NCBI GenBank assembly: GCA_028040005.1
Contig: JAOFKK010000067.1
Location: forward strand, 1-5,390
DNA from: Rickettsiales bacterium
GTDB taxonomy: Bacteria > Pseudomonadota > Alphaproteobacteria > Rickettsiales > UBA1997
Reading direction: 5' to 3'
Length of the DNA stretch: 5,390 bases
The position numbers and the translations under genes are program-made. Below the pieces are notes generated by a model. That model saw nothing but the letters and a program-made list of their open reading frames with translations, was not told where the DNA came from and did not search any database. This document shows, piece by piece, positions 1 to 5,387 of this stretch (positions within the stretch are counted from its first letter, which is position 1; every line of letters begins with the position of its first letter).

Positions 1-107
1 AAACCAGAAAATTTAATAGCTTTTTAGTAAAATGCAACTAATTATTTAAGATTTTTAGTGTTTTTTTAAGAAAATTTGAGAAATTGAGATTATGCTAAAA
101 ACAGCAA

Positions 108-614
108 TTATTTTTTGAAATTTTTGCCATGAAGCTTTAAAACTCCCTTGATTTTACCATCTTTTGTAATTCTTAGGGCTTTTCCCTGCCTTTCTGGAAA
201 TATATTAGTTCTAAGATCTTTAATAATTTGCTTTGCATGGCCAAATGGGGCAATAAAATCCATAATCCAACCATTATCTCCCGATTTCCAATCTTCTAAT
301 TTTAGAGATCGCAAGCCTTTTTGGTAATTTTCTTGATTTTTATCTGATAAAAATGCCCAGGTGATAATGCCAATTGGATCGCCATTGTTATTTTTATAAA
401 TTCTGAATTGATTAAGATGAATTGCCGGCAAAAACATTGCACCAATATCATCAATTAGATATTTTTTATGAACTTTTGATGCCAGCATCAAGCTAGCTAT
501 CTGGCCAATAAGATTATATTTCTCCTGATTTGGTATTTTTGGTAGGATTCCTGATTCTTTAGAAAATATTAATTTTTTGCTAGATTTTTGGCTAATTTTT
601 GGGTTATTCATCAT
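108..614 (-). CDS. HlyC-family toxin-activating lysine acyltransferase, orphan
   Basis: Members of this family move a fatty acyl chain from acyl-ACP to internal lysines of RTX protoxins in the cytoplasm. The 168-residue product carries the family's landmarks in order: SKVHK with the likely catalytic His49, LPAI at 62-65 followed by NQF, ITWAFLS at 84-90, EDWKSGD at 107-113, and WIMDFIAPFG at 116-125 with the likely catalytic Asp119, matching the His23/Asp92 pair of E. coli HlyC. A late FP...ALRI...GV..LHG block (139-163) also fits. Compared with HlyC it has about 26 extra N-terminal residues and lacks roughly the last 35. Two ATG codons are adjacent; a GGAAGAAGG sequence lies 11 nt before the first, which I chose. 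The start overlaps the 3' end of rbfA by 11 bp, so translation is probably coupled. No RTX protoxin or type I secretion gene is visible. The family assignment is firm; the substrate is unknown. Confidence 0.85.
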   Translation of the reverse strand: MMNNPKISQKSSKKLIFSKESGILPKIPNQEKYNLIGQIASLMLASKVHKKYLIDDIGAMFLPAIHLNQFRIYKNNNGDPIGIITWAFLSDKNQENYQKGLRSLKLEDWKSGDNGWIMDFIAPFGHAKQIIKDLRTNIFPERQGKALRITKDGKIKGVLKLHGKNFKK

Positions 615-963
615 TAAATTTTTTACCTTCTTCCATTAAAATTCTTTCGATTATGTTAATTTCATCATGCTCATCATAAAATTTAAATTTAATATTTGGC
701 ACATATCTTAAATTTAATTCTTGGGCTAGTTTTTTTCTAATATGGGGAGTGTTATCATCAAGCATTTTTAAAATATCATTTTTCTTAATCTTACTAAAAC
801 AATCAATGATAATTTTCATATTCTTTAAATCGGGACTAATATCAACTTGATTAATTGTTATATTATTACCGTCAGATAAAATTAAATTACTATCATTTGT
901 AAATATATCTCCAAGATATCTTTTTATTTTTTCCCCTATTTGTAATTGTCTTTGTTTTTTCAT
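604..963 (-). CDS. rbfA: 30S ribosome-binding factor RbfA
   Basis: RbfA binds the 30S subunit and helps mature the 5' end region of 16S rRNA, with a role in cold adaptation. The 119-residue product has the usual length and single KH-like fold layout: an N-terminal helix with GEKIKRYLGDIF at 10-21, a strand region VDISPDLKNMKIII at 40-53, a helix with IRKKLAQELNLR at 75-86, and the diagnostic RYVPNIKFKFYDEHDE at 86-101, followed by INIIERIL. The ATG start follows the bamA stop by 9 bp with no evident Shine-Dalgarno sequence, and the end overlaps the HlyC-like gene by 11 bp. In many bacteria rbfA follows infB; here it lies between bamA and an acyltransferase gene. The family call is confident from the C-terminal signature. 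Confidence 0.93.
   Translation of the reverse strand: MKKQRQLQIGEKIKRYLGDIFTNDSNLILSDGNNITINQVDISPDLKNMKIIIDCFSKIKKNDILKMLDDNTPHIRKKLAQELNLRYVPNIKFKFYDEHDEINIIERILMEEGKKFNDE
626..634 (-). promoter_or_regulatory. Shine-Dalgarno sequence for the HlyC-like gene
   Basis: On the minus strand this reads GGAAGAAGG and sits inside the end of rbfA, 11 nt before the upstream ATG and 14 nt before the second ATG. It is the clearest ribosome binding site in the gene string, since most other starts have none, and it supports independent initiation of this gene despite the overlap. Confidence 0.55.
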
Positions 964-972
964 CTATTGAAA

Positions 973-3231
973 TTAAAAATTATTACCAAAACTAAATCTA
1001 AAACCTTCAGTTTCATCATATTCTTCCTGTTTTATAATCTTAGCAAAATCAAGCCTAATTGGACCTAATGGTGATGACCAAGTAAGGCTTAGACCATAGC
1101 TCGATCTAATTGCACCATCATCAATGATATTAGAGCTGCTTTTAATGGCATTATCAACCATTCTTACAGTTCCTGCATCTAAAAATAAAGAAGTATTAAT
1201 TCCTATCTCTTTAGGCAATCCTGTTGGAAATTTAAATTCTAATGTACCCATATAATAGGATTTTCCACCAACAGCATCGCCATAGCTACCATCATTATTT
1301 TGTACTCTTGGCCCAATACCAGCATATTCAAAACCTCTAAAATTAAAACCTCCTAAGAAAAAATTATCATTAATTCTAACATCCTGACCTATACCATCAA
1401 TATGACCATATTTTGCTAAAAATTTTAAAACCCAATCATCATTAATCAAAGGCACATAATAACCTGCAGTAATTTCATTTTTAAGAAATCTAATATCACC
1501 ACCAAGGCCCGCTCTTTTTTGTGACAAATTAAGATAATAGCCACTTGTTGGCTTTAATCTATTATCTCTTTTATCTAAAGATATATTATGACTAATAGCT
1601 GAAGTGGAATATGATCCGATTAATTCTTGAATTACAATTGACGTACTATCAATGTCACTAATTTTACTATTTTGATAAGAATATGAAATTTGATGATTAA
1701 TATATTCTAAAATTGGATAGGATGCACTAAGAACTATACCCTCAGATTCTTGATCATAAGAAATTGTATTTAAACTATCAATTTCATTGCTAAAAACATT
1801 AATTCCACCCCTAATTTCACGACCAAAAAGCCATGGCTTAGAATAATTAATATCATTACTCATTGAAAATGAAGAAATTCGAGAATTAATACCAAGCTCT
1901 TGACCTGTTCCAAATAGGTTATTTTCTTTTATGCCAATATTACCATTTAATTTGTCAATTGTTGAATAGCCAATGCCAAAATTTAATTCTCCGGTTTTTT
2001 TCTCGCTAACTTCGATATTAAGATCAATTCTATCAGAAGAAATTCTTTTACTATTAAAAGTTACATTTTCAAAAAATCCAAGATTTTGCAATCTTTGTTT
2101 AGATCGATTAATTTTTGTTAAATTATAGGGATCCCCCTCTGTAATTCTTAATTCACGGCGCAAAACCTCATCCTTTGTACGGCTATTGCCTGAAATATTA
2201 ATAGAATTAATATAAATTCTTGGGGTTTGACTAATAATAAATTTAATATCAATAATGTTATTAATTTTATCTCTTTGTAAAATTGGCTCAATATGACTAA
2301 AAGCATAGCCATTATCAGACATGATTTTAACCATTTTATCAACCACCTCATCAACCAACTTAGCATTATAAACCCTCCCTTCTTTTAGGTCAATTTTCTC
2401 TTCTAATAATTTTGTATCAAAATCACGAATATTATTAATGACTTTATTTGTGCCAAAATTATATTTTATCCCTTCAGATAATAAAAAAGAGATAAAAAAC
2501 CTATCCTTAGTCTGCGCAATCTGGGCAATGGCTGAAATTACTTCAAAATCAGCATATCCTCTAGAAGTATAAAATCTACGAAGCACTTCCTTGTCAAATT
2601 CTACCCTGTCGGAATCATAATTATCATTTGTACCAAAAATCTTATACCATCTTGATTGTTTTGTTGTTATTTGATCCAACAGATCTTGATCAGAGAAATT
2701 TTTATTACCAATAATATTAATTTTAGCAATTTTGGCCTTATCACCCTCGTTAATATCAAAAATAATTTCTATTCGATTTTCTTTTTGCTGGATAATTTTA
2801 GGCTCAATTTTAGCTAAAAATCTACCACTTTTAATATAGATGTCATTGATTCTTTTAATATCAGATTTAAGCCTGTCCTTACTATAAAAACCGCCCTTTT
2901 GTAAGGATATTTCAGATTGCAAAACCTCATCATCAATCTCATCATTATTAGCAAATTTAATATCTAAAATGATAGGATTCTCTGTTAATTTAATAATAAT
3001 ATCATCATCTTGTTGAGATATTTTAACATCTAAGAATAAATCACTTTGATAAAGATTTTTTAAAGCCTGATTAATGGCCAAAATATTACCTGATTCAAGA
3101 TTAATATCTGCAATAATGGATTGAATTGATTCGGTGTCGGTTCTTTGATTGCCTAAAATAATAATTTTAGCAAAAGAATTTCCAGCAAATAATAATATTA
3201 TAAAAATTGCAATAAGTCGCAAAAAATACAT
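973..3231 (-). CDS. bamA: Outer membrane protein assembly factor BamA
   Basis: BamA is the central Omp85 component of the BAM complex and inserts beta-barrel proteins into the outer membrane. The 752-residue product starts with a signal peptide (hydrophobic stretch about 3-17, likely cleavage after NSFA at residue 21). Periplasmic POTRA domains follow at roughly 22-88, 89-165, 166-255, 256-337 and 338-412, with typical elements such as INIIGNKNFSD (171-181) and INISGNSRTKDEVLRRE (344-360). A 16-strand barrel fills about 415-752. The conserved loop-6 motif appears as FRGFEYAGIGPR (631-642) with Arg632, and the protein ends in FRFSFGNNF, a C-terminal aromatic beta-signal. Its length is close to the family norm. 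The start ATG shares one base with the pyrF stop (TAATG), indicating termination-reinitiation coupling. The usual alphaproteobacterial neighbours rseP, skp and lpxD are absent here. Confidence 0.96.
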   Translation of the reverse strand: MYFLRLIAIFIILLFAGNSFAKIIILGNQRTDTESIQSIIADINLESGNILAINQALKNLYQSDLFLDVKISQQDDDIIIKLTENPIILDIKFANNDEIDDEVLQSEISLQKGGFYSKDRLKSDIKRINDIYIKSGRFLAKIEPKIIQQKENRIEIIFDINEGDKAKIAKINIIGNKNFSDQDLLDQITTKQSRWYKIFGTNDNYDSDRVEFDKEVLRRFYTSRGYADFEVISAIAQIAQTKDRFFISFLLSEGIKYNFGTNKVINNIRDFDTKLLEEKIDLKEGRVYNAKLVDEVVDKMVKIMSDNGYAFSHIEPILQRDKINNIIDIKFIISQTPRIYINSINISGNSRTKDEVLRRELRITEGDPYNLTKINRSKQRLQNLGFFENVTFNSKRISSDRIDLNIEVSEKKTGELNFGIGYSTIDKLNGNIGIKENNLFGTGQELGINSRISSFSMSNDINYSKPWLFGREIRGGINVFSNEIDSLNTISYDQESEGIVLSASYPILEYINHQISYSYQNSKISDIDSTSIVIQELIGSYSTSAISHNISLDKRDNRLKPTSGYYLNLSQKRAGLGGDIRFLKNEITAGYYVPLINDDWVLKFLAKYGHIDGIGQDVRINDNFFLGGFNFRGFEYAGIGPRVQNNDGSYGDAVGGKSYYMGTLEFKFPTGLPKEIGINTSLFLDAGTVRMVDNAIKSSSNIIDDGAIRSSYGLSLTWSSPLGPIRLDFAKIIKQEEYDETEGFRFSFGNNF

Positions 3232-3923
3232 TACGGAATTTGCTTAATAAATTTATCGGCCATTTTTCTAGGTTCTGTAGCGCGATTAATTGGTCTACCA
3301 ACAACAATATGGTTAGCTCCGTCAGATATTGCCGTTTTAACATTCACGATTCTTTTTTGATCATCCTGTTCAAGCTTTTCTAGTCTAATACCAGGATTTG
3401 CAATAATAAAATCATTGCCAATTTCGGATCTGATTCTTTTATTTTCAAAGGCAGAGCAAATAACACCATCAATATTACATTCCTTCGCTAATTTTGCCCT
3501 TTTTATTACTATATCTTCTAATGAAAAGTCAGGATTAAGGTTAATATCTACCAGATCATCTTGATTAAAGCTAGTTAAAATAGTAACGGCTAAAATTTTA
3601 ATATTACCCTTGCTTTCAGCTATTCTAGACATTGACTCGCGGTTAGTTGAGTGAATCGTGGTATAAATAATATTGGGGTAATTATTAAGATTTTCAATTG
3701 CCTTGACCACTGTTTGACCAATATCAAAGAATTTAAGATCAATAAACATTTTTTTATTCTTCTTGGCCAAAAATTCAATTAAATCAAAATAATTGCCACT
3801 CATCAATAATTCTAAACCAATCTTGTAAAAAGTAACTCTATCACCTAATTGCTCAACTAATATTTTAGCAGAATGATAATCTGGAAAATCAAGGGCAACA
3901 ATTAATTTATCTCTTTTTGTCAT
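3231..3923 (-). CDS. pyrF: Orotidine 5'-phosphate decarboxylase PyrF
   Basis: PyrF converts OMP to UMP with loss of CO2, the last step of de novo pyrimidine nucleotide synthesis in the cytoplasm. The 230-residue product is full length for the short bacterial class. Visible active-site elements are ALDFPD at 10-15 with Asp12, FYKIGLELL at 32-40 with Lys34, and IDLKFFDIGQTV at 61-72, supplying Asp62, Lys64 and Asp67 of the catalytic charge network. The phosphate-binding side is present as ANPGIRLE at 175-182 (Arg180), Gln189 in DDQKR, and VVGRPI at 207-212 (Arg210). The motif after the third aspartate is GQT rather than the more common PNT, but all catalytic residues are kept. The start overlaps the end of plsY by 17 bp and the stop overlaps the bamA start by one base. 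An AAGGGAAAG purine run lies about 17 nt upstream, rather far for a Shine-Dalgarno sequence. Confidence 0.95.
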   Translation of the reverse strand: MTKRDKLIVALDFPDYHSAKILVEQLGDRVTFYKIGLELLMSGNYFDLIEFLAKKNKKMFIDLKFFDIGQTVVKAIENLNNYPNIIYTTIHSTNRESMSRIAESKGNIKILAVTILTSFNQDDLVDINLNPDFSLEDIVIKRAKLAKECNIDGVICSAFENKRIRSEIGNDFIIANPGIRLEKLEQDDQKRIVNVKTAISDGANHIVVGRPINRATEPRKMADKFIKQIP

Positions 3924-4524
3924 TTTTATTGAATTTTTTTTCTTTCCCTTTGGCGATATTAATAATATTATCCTTATGTCTAATAAAGATCAAAAGACAT
4001 AGAATAATCATTAAAATAGCCGATGCTTGATTAGTGTGAGTTAAGGCAATTGCTGTTGCAAAAAATATCGATGTCAAAGATGCTAATGATGATGTTTTGG
4101 TTAAAATAAAGGTTGTAATCCAAATAATCACAGCACAAACACCAATAATTTGACTATAAAATATTAAACAAATCATGGTAGTGGCAACACCTTTACCCCC
4201 CTTAAATTTAAGATAAATCGGAAAAATATGCCCAATAACACAGCATAAAACAACTAAAGCTAAAAAATAATGATGATAATAGGATATTTCAAATTTTTTG
4301 GCTAAAATTACCATTATACCACCCTTAAAACCATCTAATATAAAAGTTATAAAACCCCATTTTTTACCTATTAATCTTGCAACATTAGTGGCGCCAATAT
4401 TACCCGAACCATCTTTGCGAATATCAATATTTTTGACAATTTTGCCTATAACAAGGCCAAATGGAATAGAGCATATTAAATAAGATGCTAATAAAAATAA
4501 ATAATGCTCAAGATAAAATATCAT
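3907..4524 (-). CDS. plsY: Glycerol-3-phosphate acyltransferase PlsY
   Basis: PlsY is an inner-membrane enzyme that acylates glycerol 3-phosphate at position 1 using acyl phosphate made by PlsX, beginning phospholipid synthesis. The 205-residue product shows all three conserved cytoplasmic motifs: DIRKDGSGNIGATNVAR at 34-50 after SIPFG, GHIFPIYLKFKGGKGVATT at 98-116 with the GGKG phosphate-binding loop, and a third region KTSSLASL (143-150) with the closing IRHKDNI...GKE (181-195). Hydrophobic segments at about 6-28, 58-75, 87-104, 115-141 and 148-181 fit the multi-pass topology. A lysine-rich tail (about 193-205) follows. The ATG starts 6 bp after the sspB stop without a clear Shine-Dalgarno sequence, and the 3' end overlaps pyrF by 17 bp. 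Confidence 0.95.
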   Translation of the reverse strand: MIFYLEHYLFLLASYLICSIPFGLVIGKIVKNIDIRKDGSGNIGATNVARLIGKKWGFITFILDGFKGGIMVILAKKFEISYYHHYFLALVVLCCVIGHIFPIYLKFKGGKGVATTMICLIFYSQIIGVCAVIIWITTFILTKTSSLASLTSIFFATAIALTHTNQASAILMIILCLLIFIRHKDNIINIAKGKEKKFNKNDKKR

Positions 4525-4530
4525 ATTAGA

Positions 4531-4992
4531 CTAATCGTGATTTTTTCTAAAATCATCAAGGGAAATGATTTTTTTTGACAGATCAACATCTTCCTTAGCA
4601 TCATCAGCTGTTTGACCTTCTTCACTATCTAGTAATTCATTGGCAAAATTAAATTTAACACCAAAATTCATTGACGGGTCAGAAAAAGAGGTAATCGCCG
4701 CAAAGGCAATTGTTAATTTTTCATAATGACCATTAAAACTTAAAGATATATTAAAATGATCATCCTTAACTTGTAAATCTTTAAACTGGTGCTGAACGAC
4801 GATAATCATTTCATCAGGAAATTTTTCCTTCAATTCTTGAGATATTTTTACCCCGCTATCATTAGTTAAAAAAGATATAACAAAATGATGCTCCCCCTGT
4901 AGGCCGTTATTTTGAGTTTTTAATAAAATCTCTCTAACGGCACTTCTCATGGAATTTTCTATAACATCGCCATAACCTATAAAATCTTTCAT
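4531..4992 (-). CDS. sspB: ClpXP adaptor SspB, alphaproteobacterial type
   Basis: SspB dimers bind the N-terminal part of the ssrA tag on rescued proteins and tether them to ClpX for degradation. The 153-residue product has the SspB core, numbered from the ATG: HHFVISFLT at 35-43, FPDEMIIVVQHQFKDL at 58-73, and FNISLSFNG through ITSFSDPSMNFGVKF at about 80-114. An acidic, flexible linker follows (about 120-137), then the C-terminal ClpX-binding motif IISLDDFRK at 142-150, the form typical of alphaproteobacterial SspB. I chose ATG at 4990-4992; an in-frame TTG immediately upstream (4993-4995) would add one residue. No Shine-Dalgarno sequence precedes either codon. It is the first protein gene of the string and lies directly downstream of ssrA, whose tag it should recognise. 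Confidence 0.92.
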   Translation of the reverse strand: MKDFIGYGDVIENSMRSAVREILLKTQNNGLQGEHHFVISFLTNDSGVKISQELKEKFPDEMIIVVQHQFKDLQVKDDHFNISLSFNGHYEKLTIAFAAITSFSDPSMNFGVKFNFANELLDSEEGQTADDAKEDVDLSKKIISLDDFRKNHD

Positions 4993-5007
4993 CAAAAAAA
5001 TAATTAA

Positions 5008-5038
5008 ATTATATTGGAATTGTTCATGAGAAAATCAA
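5008..5038 (-). promoter_or_regulatory. Candidate sigma70-type promoter before sspB
   Basis: On the minus strand a perfect TATAAT (5008-5013) is preceded by TTGATT (5033-5038) with a 19-bp spacer, which is longer than ideal. Transcription would begin near 5001, leaving a leader of only about 8-9 nt before the sspB ATG with no ribosome binding site, so the message would be nearly leaderless. In such AT-rich sequence TATAAT can occur by chance, so the call rests on its position between ssrA and the gene string. Confidence 0.45.
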
Positions 5039-5056
5039 ATCATAGAACAACAAAGC

Positions 5057-5084
5057 GAGGTTTTTCTGTTGACAGGAAAACCTC
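5057..5084 (-). terminator. Stem-loop closing ssrA, probable terminator or 3' end of coding RNA
   Basis: The minus strand forms GAGGTTTT paired with AAAACCTC (8 bp), then one C/A mismatch, then CTG/CAG (3 bp) and a TCAA loop. It is followed by GCTTTGTTGTTC, which is T-rich but not a clean T-run, so it could be a weak intrinsic terminator, a processing-protecting 3' stem of the coding RNA, or both. Incomplete termination here would let the ssrA promoter feed sspB. Confidence 0.6.
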
Positions 5085-5185
5085 AAAACCCCGATAATAT
5101 CAATTAAGCAAAAGCGGCTACTGCTACTGGAGCTTGGCGATAATTATCATTAGCAAAGTTATCGTTTGCGTTTATCGATTTTGAA
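5082..5185 (-). other. Long helix enclosing the tag frame in tmRNA coding piece (P5-like)
   Basis: Bases TTCAAAA-TCGATAA (5185-5172), just before the resume codon, pair with TTATCGG (5097-5091) and TTTTGAG (5088-5082) after the stop codon, giving two 7-bp helices separated by a GG bulge (5090-5089), with G-U pairs at U5178-G5091 and the outermost position. This corresponds in position to tmRNA helix P5, which loops out the tag. Its outer three bases overlap the foot of the downstream stem-loop, so the two structures may compete slightly. Confidence 0.65.
5104..5169 (-). other. tmRNA tag-peptide reading frame
   Basis: From the resume codon GCA (5167-5169) to the TAA stop (5104-5106) this encodes 21 residues: ANDNFANDNYRQ and then APVAVAAFA. 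With the alanine carried by tmRNA the added tag begins AANDNFANDN, agreeing with the alphaproteobacterial AANDNF-type start recognised by SspB and with an AVAA near the C-terminus as in Caulobacter. It differs from the usual pattern in having a second ANDN and in ending Phe-Ala instead of Ala-Ala. The frame is inside the coding RNA and is not an independent gene. Confidence 0.9.
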
Positions 5186-5277
5186 CTAATATCCAACTTA
5201 TTGCTAAGTCAAATCGGCTGTATCTTGCCGGGTAAAAATAATTTTTTTACTATGCGCGTCGAAGCTTTTGCATCCCC

Positions 5278-5293
5278 ATAATAATGAAAATTT
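5278..5293 (-). other. Intervening segment removed from tmRNA precursor
   Basis: These 16 bases (AAATTTTCATTATTAT on the minus strand) separate the encoded CCA of the acceptor piece from the first G of the coding piece. Both borders are set by the paired acceptor stem. By analogy with tRNA ends, RNase P would cut before 5277 and 3'-end nucleases would trim to 5294. The segment is pure AT except for one C. Confidence 0.75.
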
Positions 5294-5372
5294 TGGTGGA
5301 GATGTCGGGTACCGCCCCCGAGTCCGCAAAACACCTATTCTAAATCACATTTATCACCATAGTGCAAAGCAC
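5294..5372 (-). other. ssrA: tmRNA acceptor piece
   Basis: This first part of the ssrA precursor begins near a GGTGC-TTT-GCACT hairpin (5373-5361) and ends with the T arm, the 3' half of the acceptor stem, discriminator A and CCA. The T stem is five base pairs (5321-5317 with 5309-5305) closing a 7-base loop GGCGGTA, which is not the usual TTCRANY. Mature RNA should be a separate molecule of about 75-80 nt ending at 5294. The exact 5' end cannot be fixed from sequence. Confidence 0.8.
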
Positions 5373-5378
5373 CTAACT

Positions 5379-5387
5379 ATTATACCA
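5379..5387 (-). promoter_or_regulatory. Extended -10 promoter of ssrA
   Basis: The minus strand reads TGGTATAAT, a consensus TATAAT (5384-5379) with an upstream TG at 5387-5386, so an extended -10 box. Transcription should begin about 7 bases downstream, near 5372, just at the first hairpin of the acceptor piece. Any -35 element lies past the right edge of the window. A strong promoter is expected for an abundant RNA such as tmRNA. Confidence 0.7.

Larger units (their letters stand above)
5057..5372 (-). ncRNA. ssrA: Two-piece (circularly permuted) transfer-messenger RNA
   Basis: tmRNA rescues stalled ribosomes: it acts first as an alanyl-tRNA and then as a short message that adds a degradation tag. 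The order is permuted as in alphaproteobacteria: the acceptor piece with its CCA end comes first, then a spacer, then the coding piece. The two pieces join by a 7-bp acceptor stem, GGGGATG (5277-5271) with CATCTCC (5304-5298), which includes a G3-U70 wobble, the alanine identity element, followed by A73 and an encoded CCA (5296-5294). A 5-bp T stem TCGGG/CCCGA abuts it. The block TTTTGCGGACTCGGG resembles the E. coli TTTCGGACGCGGG region, and CTTCGACG matches its D-loop-like TTCGACG. The tag frame starts at GCA AAC GAT. The 5' end is placed from the promoter; the 3' end is placed at the closing hairpin. Both ends are approximate. Confidence 0.93.

Noticed and set aside
1..107. The left-edge non-coding stretch was read on both strands for a terminator, small gene or promoter.
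   Set aside because: Only AT-rich sequence with frequent stops was seen, with no convincing structure.
93..116. Small hairpin TGCT-AAAAAC-AGCA followed by TTATTTTTT on the plus strand, like a terminator.
   Set aside because: The stem is only 4 bp and AT-rich, and it faces the wrong way for the minus-strand genes; no rightward gene precedes it.
2148..2366. A 72-codon hydrophobic frame on the minus strand inside bamA.
   Set aside because: It is an alternate frame of the POTRA-coding part of bamA, and the hydrophobicity arises from AT-rich codons read out of frame.
4298..4483. A 61-codon open frame on the plus strand.
   Set aside because: It lies entirely opposite plsY, whose family motifs are certain, and has no recognisable domain or ribosome binding site.
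5004..5027. A seven-codon frame (MNNSNII) on the minus strand before sspB.
   Set aside because: It overlaps the candidate -10 box, has no ribosome binding site, and is the length expected by chance.
5294..5330. A tRNA-like T arm and CCA end, at first resembling a partial tRNA gene.
   Set aside because: No anticodon arm lies upstream, and the acceptor strand pairs with GGGGATG downstream at 5277-5271, so it is the acceptor piece of permuted tmRNA.
5233..5361. Possible tmRNA P2 pairings between pieces: CATAGT with ACTATG, and ATTTTTACC with GGTGATAAA.
   Set aside because: The two pairings are not co-linear with each other and compete with a local AT hairpin, so I could not support either as the real P2.
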